This document shows positions 1 to 9,299 of a DNA stretch of 14,163 nt, one piece after another. The position numbers and the translations under genes are program-made. The stretch covers positions 1-14,163 of the forward strand of contig BLJB01000859.1 of the NCBI GenBank assembly GCA_013423325.1, given 5' to 3'. Source of the DNA: Usnea hakonensis. Taxonomy: Eukaryota; Ascomycota; Lecanoromycetes; Lecanorales; Parmeliaceae. The first letter of the stretch is position 1; each line of letters begins with the position of its first letter. The notes under the pieces are model-generated. The model searched no databases and was not told the DNA's origin. It was given only the letters and a program-made list of their open reading frames with translations.

Positions 1-103
1 CTACCTATATATCTTTCTTATACCTATATATAGATTTTACCTCCTTATCAATTAAATCCTAGTTACATACTATTATTAACTTGATCTGGTTACAGTCCTA
101 ATA
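1..103 (+). repeat. 3' part of a third copy of the Ty3 element's LTR
   Basis: This stretch aligns with the last ~104 bases of the two LTRs of the large element (2692-2795 and 9191-9294), with one single-base indel, and ends at the same TAATA, which I read as the RIP-altered form of a TAACA terminus. The 5' part lies outside the window, so it could be a solo LTR or the 3' LTR of another copy in the same orientation. The right half (about 48-103) keeps several CpA and TpG sites that are mutated in the other two copies. The next five bases are AAGAG, a candidate target duplication whose partner would be off-window. Confidence 0.85.
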
Positions 104-220
104 AAGAGTGTAATTGTACTGCAAGAAATCATTATACGCAATACTAAGGCGCTAGGCCAAATAAGGCTTAGCGCGTCTCCGCAGATTATGAAAAAGAGGT
201 ATTAGAGTGAAATTATAACA
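104..220. other. Unmutated island next to the LTR, LTR-like ends
   Basis: About 115 bases here keep many CpA and TpG sites, while the sequence from 221 onward has none. The segment 109-220 begins TGTAATTG and ends ATTATAACA, so it has the TG...CA termini of an LTR, but the flanking five-mers (AAGAG and TTATT) do not match. Two parts resemble the Ty3 LTR: 106-126 is like the LTR 5' end (GAGTGTAA...TGCAAG) in direct orientation, and 142-166 is like the LTR's TTTAGCGCCTTAGTA region in inverted orientation. It may be a rearranged or related LTR, or a small non-autonomous element. No coding frame is evident. Confidence 0.4.
149..174. repeat. GC-rich 10-bp hairpin
   Basis: GCGCTAGGCC (149-158) and GGCTTAGCGC (165-174) pair over ten positions with one G-T wobble and enclose a six-base loop AAATAA. 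It is the most GC-rich short stretch in the first 2 kb and lies inside the unmutated island. No T-run follows, so there is no reason to call it a terminator. It may be a structural part of a mobile-element end. Confidence 0.6.
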
Positions 221-1241
221 TTATTTATAGTTAATCTATATTTAAGTAAATATCTCTATTTAAGGATATTATAATATACTCTATATAATATTATAAGGGA
301 ACCGGGTTTATAGATAGTCTATAAAAAAATATAATCTATATAGAATTATATAGAGTAATTACTTAATATATCTTTCTCGATCTTAACTTAATAAACTTAG
401 AAATTTATTATTAAGCGAGTTATAATTATTAAATAGATAAAGATATAATAGTTAATATTAACTTTATCTTTATATACTAGTTATATAAGTAGACTATAGA
501 TTATATTAACGATCGCGTTTCTAGCTTAATAAGCTTAGTTTTTATACTATTCTAAACCCTAATTATTCTTATCTTCTATAATAAAGAAGAATATATAAAG
601 TCTAGTACTTAATTCTATAATATCTAAAATAGATTAAATTAACTATCTAATTATAACGTCTCTTAATAGAGGGAATTAAATATCTCGAATAATATAAGGT
701 ATATATAATCTAGTTAAAAATTACTAATTCTATCTTCTTTAGCTAATATTTAAATAATCTTATTATCTAGCCCTATATCTTATATAGATATATAGTCGCG
801 TATAAATTATTAATTAATTATTTAATAGATACTCTCTTCGCGAAAATTAATTATCTTAAAATTCGTACTATTATCTTTATATACTCTATACTTATATTTA
901 ATAATTATCTTAAATAAAATATTAAATATAATAGTCTTATTACTCTTTTATAAGAATATAGCCTTCTTTTTAAATATTTATATTAATCTTTCTTATATCT
1001 ATAATAATTAATTCTATTCTATAATCTTATAGATTATATTTTTAAAATTAGTATACTCTAGCTTATTAATATTATCTAAGTTCTTAAATATTCTATACTT
1101 TTCTAATAATTTTTATATAATCTAGGGCTTCCTCTTTAATTAAGCTACTATTAACTTTTCTTTATTATTTATAAAGAGTATATTTTTAGAATATTAATAA
1201 ATTATAGAATTATTAGCTAGAGTTTTAAATACGCCTTAGAA

Positions 1242-1292
1242 AGGGTTAGGTTAGATCTAGATTATTAGGGGGTTAGGTCTTAGGAGGGTTAG
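1242..1292 (+). repeat. Degenerate TTAGGG-like cluster
   Basis: Three G-rich pieces lie close together: AGGGTTAGGTTAG (1242-1254), TTAGGGGGTTAGG (1264-1276) and TTAGGAGGGTTAG (1280-1292). Their unit resembles the TTAGGG telomere repeat of filamentous fungi. An AGATCTAGATT-like motif sits between them and is repeated just after. The cluster is short and irregular, so it may be chance, a piece of a transposon, or a decayed interstitial telomeric tract. Confidence 0.25.
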
Positions 1293-1326
1293 ATAATAGA
1301 TCTAGATTTATTATAAGTACCTATAA

Positions 1327-1372
1327 ATAGGTATCTATAGTAAGTAGGTTTAGATTATCTATAGATACCTAT
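1327..1372. repeat. Perfect 14-bp inverted repeat
   Basis: ATAGGTATCTATAG (1327-1340) and CTATAGATACCTAT (1359-1372) are exact reverse complements separated by 18 bases. A smaller palindrome, TACCTAT-AA-ATAGGTA, overlaps the left arm. Inverted repeats of this length are uncommon even in AT-rich DNA, but no element boundary or target duplication was found around it. Confidence 0.6.
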
Positions 1373-2606
1373 ATAGCGAATTTATAAATAGACTAGTATT
1401 AAGATTAAATAAAATATTTAATATTCTATTTACTCTTTTAAGGCTAATAATTATAATTATTATTTTAATTAATACTTTAATTATCTATATTTAATAAATC
1501 CTTTTATAAATCTAATTATAAAGCTAAACCCTTTCTTTTTTTTAATCTTTTATTATTTTTAAAATTAATTATAAAAGGGTTTAAAGGAAGCTAAGGCTCT
1601 AGACTAGATTTACCTTATCTAATATCTTTTTTAAAAATAATATTACTCCTTTTTTATATTAACTCTTATCTATTTAAATCTTATTAATAAAAAGTATATT
1701 TTTATAAAATATTAATTAAGATAATTATTAGAAAAATATATATTAATAATAATAGATTATTCCCCTTTACTCTTATTATTTAATTAATTCTATTAATTAT
1801 TATATTAATTTTATTTCTAAATTTCTTAATTTTTTACTCCCTTTTCCTATTATTTATCTTTTCTAAATATAATAAAACTATTAAAATTATTAATAAAAAG
1901 ATATTTATTAGATTTACTAATATTAGTTTATTTTCTTCTATTAAATTTATATAATAAGACTATAGCCCGGAATATATTATAGAATTAATATATTTTATAC
2001 CTATATAATCGCGACGCTATAAAGAATAAATACTCTACTTTTATATTAACTATTAATATAGTAAATATATTATAAATAATATAATTTAGAAATAAATATT
2101 ATCCCTTAATATATTATTAAGCTAGTAGAATATTATCTTTAATATTTTTAGTATCTAACTTTAATAATTATATTAATATTAAACTTTATTAATATAACTA
2201 ATAAATCTAATAATTAGAATAATAACTAGAATATCTAATATCTAATATTAAGTAAACTTATTATTATTTCCCTTTAGCTCCTCCTTCTTATTATTAAATT
2301 AAAATATAATTAATAAAAAATTACCTCTTTTAAGGCGGGGTTAATATATTAAAAAATTAGTCTAATATTTAACTTTAGTAGTACTAATTTTAAATTTTTT
2401 AAAATCCTTTTCTAGAGCTATTTAATAAATTAATAACTAGGAAGATTTATCTATCTTATTTTTCTATTTATTAATATTAAATATAATATCCCTTTTTAAA
2501 ATATTAAATAAAGCTACCTTACTATAGAATTTATTTAAATTATACTTTATTTTTATATAAATTTTTTTTCTATTAATATTAATACTTTTAATATCTCCTT
2601 TTTCTA

Positions 2607-2611
2607 TAGAG
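2607..2611. repeat. Left target-site duplication, TAGAG
   Basis: The five bases TAGAG lie directly before the 5' LTR and recur directly after the 3' LTR at 9295-9299. Five-base duplications are normal for Ty3/Gypsy integrase. The exact match means the two LTRs belong to one insertion event. Confidence 0.85.
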
Positions 2612-2795
2612 TGTTACGAGTGTAACTACTTGCAAGGCTAAAGAAGACATATGACCTCCTTCCTATTCGGGTTTAGCGCCTTAGTACCTCTCTACCTATA
2701 TATCTTTCTTATATCTATATATAGATTTTACCTCCTTATTAATTAAATCCTCATTATATACTACTATTAATATATATCTAATTATAGTTCTAATA
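2612..2795 (+). repeat. 5' LTR, 184 bp
   Basis: It starts TGTTACGAGTG and ends TAATA (from TAACA), giving short inverted termini TGTTA...TAACA. It pairs with 9111-9294 at the same length. I count 16 differences between the two, 15 of them C/T or G/A transitions and one G/T transversion, as expected if RIP struck both after insertion. The left half keeps CpA and TpG sites (for example in TTGCAAGG and GACATATGAC) that are mutated in the 3' LTR, while the right half is the more mutated of the two. Confidence 0.93.
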
Positions 2796-2830
2796 TTATT
2801 TAATTAATCTATTAATTATATAATATTAAT

Positions 2831-3247
2831 AATTCTATTATTATTCCGCTTAAGGCTTTAGACGAGCTAAAAGAACCTAAGAGGGGGTATTTATAAATTA
2901 ATAACCTAGTAACGATATACTAGATATATTCTAAGTAATACGAAGTATTACTAGTACGTCTAAATAATATAGTATCGCTAGATAGAAGAGTAATTAATAA
3001 AGGATTTATACTATTAATAATAAAGAAGAAATTACCTCGAGAAGATATAATTATAGCTAACTAAATTATTTAATAATAATATAATAATTCTATAGGCGGA
3101 GTAATACCTTTCTTAATATATACTTTTAAAGTATTTAAATATATCGAACTAGCTAAATCGATTAATAAATAATTATATAAAAATCTTATATTTAATATAT
3201 TAAAAGAAGAAAATTTTACTTTCTTAATACTTAATTTAAAAAAGAGT
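2831..3247 (+). pseudogene. Coding-like leader region of the Ty3 element, unrecognised
   Basis: One frame (codons starting at 2831) runs about 139 codons with stops almost only TAA or TAG, often clustered as expected of mutated Gln-rich stretches, and ends near 3247 at a TAA. Open blocks include one starting PLKALDELKEPKRGY and one of about 40 codons reading through DRRVINKGF and KLPRED. The amino-acid mix (Leu, Lys, Glu, Asp, Gly) is less simple than the AT-rich background. It lies between the 5' LTR and the recognisable gag and in a different frame from it. It could be the N-terminal part of gag displaced by an indel, an extra small ORF, or a captured fragment. I do not recognise a family. 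Confidence 0.4.
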
Positions 3248-3951
3248 TAACTATCTTTTAATAATTAATTATATTTTCTACTATAAATCTAGGGGAGTAA
3301 AACTATTTCTCTACTATCTTTTCTTTCTTTTCTCTAGAATCTTTCTAATATCTATTAAATTACTAAATAGTCTTACTAATTACCCGGTTAAATAAATATA
3401 GAAAATCGTAGAATATACCTTTTTCTAATAATAAAGATAAACGCCTTAATAATATTCTAAAGGATAAACTCGTATTAGAAGATAAAGATAGAACGCGCTA
3501 TAATATATTCTAAAAGACATTCGAAATACCTCTAGATAAACTTAATACTTTAAAGTTTTTAAAAGATACTTTTTATTATCCTAATCTAATTAATCGCTTA
3601 TAGTAATTAAGAGGGGTATCTAGAAAAGTATTAATACTCTTAATTAAAAATAATAATATAGCTACTCTCTAGAATATCTCCTTTATAGATAAGCTTATAT
3701 AGTAGATTAGAGAGAACCCTAAGAAGTTTCTAAATATACTAAATTAGATTTATTAAAAGAGGGATATAGATATTTAGACCTCCTAATTATTAAAAAAGGA
3801 GATCGTAAAGCGATAATTTACTATATAATAATTAATAGATATATAAAAGGATCTCGTATCTATAAATTCTAAATTAAAATAATTTCGAAATATTTAAAAT
3901 AGTATAGAGTTATCTTTTATAATTATTATTAAGCGCTTTTAAAAGTATCTA

Positions 3952-4805
3952 GATCCTCCTCTCTTTATTAGTAGTATAGATCCTACTTAAAAGGATTAAA
4001 AGAGTAAGATAATAATTAAACTAAAAATAAATAAGAATTATTAGAATAATAATAAGAGCTATATTAAATACGTACTTTTATATCTTAAAAAAAGATTATA
4101 AAGTAGACTTACTCTAAATAAGAGGTTAACGCTAATAACCCTTTTCTTACTATCTAGAATATTATAATAAAACTCGCTATTATGTTTAAAAACTCGGATT
4201 ATAAATAAAACTACTAAAGATAGTTTATAATATTATAAATAGGGGCTATATAATTTATCGACTTTTATTTAAATTTTAGAAGACTCTCTTTTTATTTAAA
4301 ATATAACGAAGACCTTCTTATTAAGAAGTTATATAATAAAATAGTAACCTAGCTCTAGATTCTCTAGAATAATTAATAATTCGAGTTTACTACCCTTAAA
4401 GAAGTTAAAAAGTATATAGTAAAACTAGATAATTTATAGAGAATTATATAAGAAAATTAGAATAAGGTCTTATTATAGAAAGATTAATTTAAAAGTATAA
4501 AAAGAATAGTATTTATTTTTACCCTATTAAGAATAACTTTTAAACCTATATATAATCTAGTAAGGCGAACTTTATTAAATAATACTATTTAAGTAAAGAA
4601 TATAGTTAAAGATAACTACTTTAAATATTATAAATCTAGATATTATATAAATAATTATCTAAATAATTAGGCTCGCTCCTATAATCTAAACTTATATAAA
4701 TAAGATTCTTAGATTTATAAAATCTTAATAGACGGATCTTCTAATTCGGACTATTATAAGAATTTAGAGAGATCGGAAAAAAATTATTCTCTACTAAAAA
4801 CTTAA
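3952..4805 (+). pseudogene. gag: Ty3 gag remnant with CCHC zinc knuckle
   Basis: Gag forms the virus-like particle and packages the element RNA. In codons starting at 4152 the translation shows the retrotransposon Gag pattern, including FIDFYLNFRRLSF followed by KYNEDLLIKKL, then FEFTTLKEVKKYIVKLDN. At 4617-4658 the knuckle has exact CX2CX4HX4C spacing, each Cys and His codon now TAT or TAC (TGY or CAY changed by RIP). The more N-terminal part, from about 3952 (DPPLF and then KSKIIIKLKINKNY), reads in the next frame, so a small indel near 4110-4130 is likely. The true start is not visible, because ATG is nearly absent; gag probably begins upstream, between 3250 and 3950. The frame closes at TAA 4803. 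It overlaps pol, which is in the -1 frame. Confidence 0.75.
4778..4784 (+). promoter_or_regulatory. Candidate -1 frameshift site, A AAA AAT
   Basis: The heptamer lies near the end of gag with the gag codons in phase as AAA AAT, which fits the X XXY YYZ pattern of slippery sites. A -1 slip here enters exactly the frame used by the protease, RT and integrase. The gag frame then stops 19 bases downstream, while the pol frame stays open to the TAG at 4871. Gag-pol fusion by -1 shifting is common in this superfamily. A-runs are easy to find in AT-rich DNA and RIP may have lengthened this one, so the call is tentative. Confidence 0.4.
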
Positions 4806-7800
4806 TAGGAGGTATTACTAAAGTAGAATATTATTTCGAGGATAATAAGAATAGTCTTATACTCTTACTTTAGATTATATCTAAGTTCTCCCTATTTTTT
4901 AAAAAGCCCTTTATAGTACTAGATATATTATATAGCTAAAAAAAAAGGTACTAAATACCTCTCTTAATTAATACTAGTATTATAGAATACTACTTTATTA
5001 ATAAAAGGATAATTTTAATTATATATATTATATTTAGAATCTTATCTATACCTCTTTTTAAGCCTCGACGTATATATAGATATAATAATAATATATTAAA
5101 GATTTCTATTATTTATCTACTTTTATTTAATCTTAAATTTAATAGTTATAAGAAATTAACTATCTCTATACTTATTATTAATTTAAGATAATATATAATT
5201 ATTTTTAATAAGTTCTAGATAAACTAATATAGAGTCTTACTTAATATATAGTCTAATTTAGTAATCTTTTCTATTAATAATAAGGCTAGTCTAGAAGCGC
5301 GAATTATTAAAATCTTATCTATTCTATTTATTCCTAAGGTCCTCTAAAAAAAATAACCCTTAATAGAAAAAGAGTCCTTTACTATATATAGTATAAATAT
5401 AAATATCTTTAATTTTTTTACTTATTAAATAAAGGTTAAAGAGATATAGCTATTCGCTATATCTATAAAAGATATTAACGCCCTTATTCTAGCTAATTAA
5501 AAGGACCGCCTAGATACCCTAAAAATAAATATTATAGAAGCGCCTAAAATAGATTCTAAAATAATTTAGAAAAAGCTTCCTCCTAAATATTAGGACTTTT
5601 AAGATATCTTTAATTATATCTAGACTAATAAGCTCTCTCTTTATTAGTTTTATAATTATAAGATTAAGCTTACTTCTAATATAAAGCCTTTATAAAGTAG
5701 AGTATATTATATATTTCTATATAAGATATAGCGAGTTAAAAAGTACTTTATTAAAAATCTCTTTAAAAGATTTATTATGTCTAGTAAAATTTTTTATATA
5801 TTACTAATCTTCTTTATATTAAAATCTAATAGCGATTTATAATTCTATATAGATTATTAAAAGCTAAATATTTTTATTAAATATAATTAATATCCTTTCC
5901 CTCTTATAGAGGAGGTTATTAGAAAGATTATAAACTATAAATATCTTACTCGCTTAAATATTATTATAATATTTAATAAGTTTAGAATAGATTCTAAAAG
6001 TAAAGATTTAACTACTTTTATAATAGCTTTAGAATTATATAAATATAAAGTCCTTTTATTTAGACTAACTAATAGGCTAAGCTCTTTCTAGTAGTATATT
6101 AATAAGATATTATAAAAATTTCTAAATAATTTCTACTAAGTATACCTTAATAATATTCTTATTTATAGTAAATCGAGAAAGGAGTATTAAGACTATATTT
6201 AAAAAGTACTCTCTCGCCTCCAGGATATAAATCTATAAATAGATATTAAAAAGTACGAATTTAATATAGAAGAGATAGTTTTTCTAGGTATTATTATATT
6301 AGATAAAGGGCTCTAAATAGATTCTAAAAAAATAGAAACTATTATTAAATAGCCTCCTCCTACGAATCTAAAAAAGGTATAAGAATTTATTAGATTTACT
6401 AACTTTTATAGGCGTTTTATTTATAAGTTTTTAAAGCTAGTAAAGCCCTTAATATAACTTACTAGAAAGGATACCCTATTTATATAAAATAAGACTTATT
6501 TAGAAGCCTTTAAAAATCTTAAAAAGTAAGTCGTTAATACTCTAATACTAAAGTACTTTAATCTAAAAAGATAAGCTATACTTAAAACTAACGCTTCTAA
6601 TTTTATTACTAATAGAATACTATTCTAATATAATAATATAGATATACTCTATTTAATAGTTTTTTATAGTAAGATAATAGTCCCTATAAAGTATAACTAT
6701 TATATATATAATAAAGAGTTATTAGCTATTATAAGATATTTTAAATATTAGTACCTTAAACTCGAATATACTAATTTATCTATTTAGATCTTTATAGATT
6801 ACTAGATCTTAAAGACCTTTATAGAAAATAAGGAGCTTACTCGCTATTAGGCTTATTATTTAAATATCCTATTTAAGTTTAATTTCTAGATAATCTTCTA
6901 TATAGATAAAAGTAACTCGAAGGTAGATACCCTTATTAGAATAGTAAATACTCGCCCTATAAATTAGAAGGACGAGAGACTATATTAATAATACTAGATA
7001 ATTTTAATATTAAATTATATTAATATCTATATTATAAAGGAGGAAGCGGGCCTATTTAAATATATTTATTAAACTAATAAAGATAACCCCGGGTATTAGA
7101 AGTATAGAGACGTAGTTATTAATAGTACTTATAAGCTATATAGAATTAAACTTAAATAATATTAAGTAGTAGATAGAGTTCTCTTTAAAAGAGACCTATT
7201 ATAGGTTCTAGACTCCCTATATACCTTAATATTTAATAAGATCTATAACTAACCTTCGAGTAGTTATCTTGAAATAAGATAAACGATAGATCTTCTATAA
7301 TAATACTATTATTAATCTAGCTGTATAGTAATAATTAGATAATATATTACTAATTATTATAATTATTAACGTAGTAAATCGCCTTAGAGTAAAATAAATA
7401 GATTACTAATATTACTATTAATCCTATAAGCCTATTAGTAAGATATATTTATAGATTTTATTACCGGCCTCTCTTTTTTAGAAGGTTTTAATATTATATA
7501 TATCTTTATCTACCGCTTTACGAAGGAGAGATATTACGTATTATACTTCTAAAGTAATAATAATACTTCAATTAAGTTATTAATCTAGATTCTACTATAG
7601 AATCTTTACCGCCTTTATAGACTTCTAAGCTCTATTATATTTAATAGAGAACTATAGTTTATATCTATCTTATAAAAGAGTCTATATAAAAGATTTAGAA
7701 TCTAAGTTAACCTCTTAATTACTTACTACCCTTAGATAGATAGGTAGATTAAAAGAGTAAATTAGAATATTAAAAAAGACCTCTATATCTTTTATAATTA

Positions 7801-8512
7801 TATATAAAATAATTAAGCTAAATAGGTCCCTATAATAGAGTTCGCTAATAATAATAATATAGTTTTATCTACCTCTTTTACTCCTTTTTTTATAAATAAA
7901 GAATTTAACCCCTATATAAGTTTTAATCCTAATATAATAGATTATAAGATTATAAGGGAAAGACTATAAGTCTTAAAAGTTAAAAATATTATTAAGAGGA
8001 TAAAAGAGGTCCTAGAATATAATAAGAAATATTTAGAGGCCTCCTAAATTATAATAGAAAAATAAGTAAATAAGTATTATAAAAAAATCTTATTTAATAT
8101 TAATAATAGAGTTTAGTTATCTTTTAAGTATATTAATATAACGAGACCCTATAAAGATCTAGAGGATAAATAACTAGGTTCCTATAAGATTATCTAGTAA
8201 GTTAATATTATCTATCGCCTAGATCTCTCTTATATATAGCGGATCTATAATATATTCTACTTATAGTATCTTTAGAAGTACCCCGATAACTCTTTTCTAA
8301 GATAGTAGAGATCTCCGCTAAAGCTAAAGGTCCTACTAAAGAGTAACGAGTAGAACGTTAATAATATACTAGACTTTTACCGCTACTATAGCCGTCTATA
8401 GTATAAAATTAAATAGACGGATATACTAAGGGATAATAAGTAGTATTATATAAATAAAGAAGAGTTTAATAATACTAAAAAGATTATTAAAGAATTCTAT
8501 AAGTAATATTTA
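4784..8512 (+). pseudogene. pol: Ty3 pol polyprotein: protease, RT, RNase H, integrase, chromodomain
   Basis: All domains sit in one frame with no net frameshift. Protease: LLINTS at 4961-4978, its active Asp now Asn (4970). Reverse transcriptase begins about 5633; the active site reads YLNNILIYS from 6143 where the family has YLDDILIYS, and FTNFYRRFI lies at 6395-6421. RNase H: KTNASNF at 6584-6604 for the usual TDASDF. Integrase: C-x-x-C of the HHCC finger as TAT codons at 7355 and 7364, first catalytic Asp kept in IDFITGL (7451), second Asp changed to Asn (7643), catalytic Glu changed to Lys (7751), and GPY/F module (LGSYKI, 8174-8191). Chromodomain: 8348-8509, with its conserved Trp codon now TAG (8414). 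Chromodomains steer integration to modified histones. There are dozens of TAA and TAG stops. All these losses fit TpG-to-TpA or CpA-to-TpA changes. The frame keeps a protein-like look for roughly 90 more codons beyond the chromodomain. Confidence 0.92.
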
Positions 8513-9095
8513 AAGACTACTCGTTAATATAAAATTTAGCCTTATTAAAGTAGTTTCGATTTAATAATACTTTAAATATTACGCTATTTAACTATTTTTA
8601 TAGATTCGAGTTATATAGATCCTTTTTAGTAAATTATAACCTAAAAAGAAGCTACTAAAAACTCTAACTTTTTAATATCTATATTAAATAGGGCCTACTA
8701 CGTATACTCTTATTATTAATATACATCTAAATACCCTTTAATACTACTAGTATTACTCCTAGAGTATTACTATCGCTAATAGTAGCCTATATCGAAATTA
8801 CCTTTCGATATTTAACTCTATTTCTTTAGAGAAAGTTTATAAATAAGATTTTATAATTAAAATTAGATTCGGCTTAATTCGGCTTAATAATATTTAGCTA
8901 ATAGAAGACCTTTATTTAATAATTCCCTTTCTACTTTTAAATTAAATATTAAATTATTATTCTATACTAAAATACCTTTTTTATTAACTATTTTACTAAT
9001 CTATAACTAAATCGCTTTATATAGGAAGCCCTAGAAAAGTATAATATTATATATATAATAAATATTATTTCTTAAGATATACAAATATACCTTCT
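8513..9095 (+). other. Post-chromodomain tail and 3' untranslated region of the Ty3 element
   Basis: The first ~280 bases continue the pol frame with moderately open text (for example a block reading KEATKNSNFLI), which suggests a C-terminal extension after the chromodomain. Beyond about 8790 no frame stands out. At nearly 600 bases between the chromodomain and the polypurine tract, this 3' region is long for an element of this size. I see no motif that would explain it. Confidence 0.4.
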
Positions 9096-9107
9096 AAGGG
9101 GGGGGGG
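9096..9107 (+). promoter_or_regulatory. Polypurine tract before the 3' LTR
   Basis: AA followed by ten G residues lies three bases (TAA) before the start of the 3' LTR. A purine run here primes plus-strand DNA synthesis during reverse transcription. The G run survives because the RIP pattern seen here spares CpC, so its complement is not a target. Confidence 0.85.
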
Positions 9108-9110
9108 TAA

Positions 9111-9294
9111 TATTATAAGTATAACTACTTATAAGGCTAAAGAAGATATATAACCTTCTTCCTATTCGGGTTTAGCGCCTTATTACCTCTCTACCTATAT
9201 ATCTTTCTTATATCTATATATAGATTTTACCTCCTTATCAATTGAATCCTCGTTATATACTACTATTAATATATATCTAGTTGTAGTCCTAATA
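9111..9294 (+). repeat. 3' LTR, 184 bp
   Basis: Same length as the 5' LTR. It starts TATTATAAGTA, the mutated form of TGTTACGAGTG, and ends TAATA directly before the TAGAG duplication. Its left half has lost the CpA and TpG sites kept in the 5' LTR, while its right half keeps TCAATTG and GTTGTAG, which are mutated in the 5' LTR. Confidence 0.93.
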
Positions 9295-9299
9295 TAGAG
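9295..9299. repeat. Right target-site duplication, TAGAG
   Basis: Exact partner of 2607-2611, placed directly after the TAATA end of the 3' LTR. Confidence 0.85.

Larger units (their letters stand above)
221..2606. other. RIP-saturated AT-rich flank, no recognisable gene
   Basis: I found no CpA or TpG dinucleotide on reading these ~2.4 kb, while CpG, CpC and CpT persist. Frames on both strands are broken by TAA and TAG every few codons. A minus-strand frame around 1490-1830 shows moderately open stretches, but nothing I can tie to a family, and very AT-rich DNA gives Lys/Ile/Asn-rich frames by chance. The region must be an old repeat, since RIP acts on duplicated DNA. It could be the left part of whatever the Ty3 element inserted into. 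Two small structures in it are listed separately. Confidence 0.6.
2612..9294 (+). mobile_element. Complete, RIP-inactivated Ty3/Gypsy chromovirus-type retrotransposon
   Basis: The element is 6,683 bp long with two 184-bp LTRs in direct orientation, a matching TAGAG duplication on both sides and a polypurine tract before the 3' LTR. In order it holds a gag region with a CCHC knuckle, an aspartic protease, reverse transcriptase, RNase H, integrase (HHCC finger, D,D,E core, GPY/F module) and a C-terminal chromodomain. Integrase placed after RNase H is the Ty3/Gypsy order, and the chromodomain marks the chromovirus branch common in fungi. Every domain is full of TAA and TAG stops and G-to-A or C-to-T replacements, so it cannot move by itself. 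I do not recognise it as a particular named family. The bases after the 5' LTR are too altered to read a primer-binding site. Confidence 0.93.

Noticed and set aside
149..174. Intrinsic terminator
   Set aside because: There is no T-run after the stem and no transcription unit upstream; the organism appears eukaryotic.
109..220. A complete solo LTR with target duplication
   Set aside because: The TG...CA ends are present but the flanking five-mers AAGAG and TTATT do not match.
221..2606. Short open frames as small genes
   Set aside because: Without TpG there can be no ATG start or TGA stop, and Lys/Ile/Asn-rich frames arise by chance at this composition.
2796..2830. tRNA primer-binding site after the 5' LTR
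   Set aside because: The sequence is reduced to A/T-rich text with no recognisable tRNA 3'-end complement, so naming a tRNA would be a guess.
4160..5785. Rare surviving ATG codons (about 4171 and 5776) as gene starts
   Set aside because: Both lie inside the aligned gag and pol frames at internal positions and are followed by in-frame stops.
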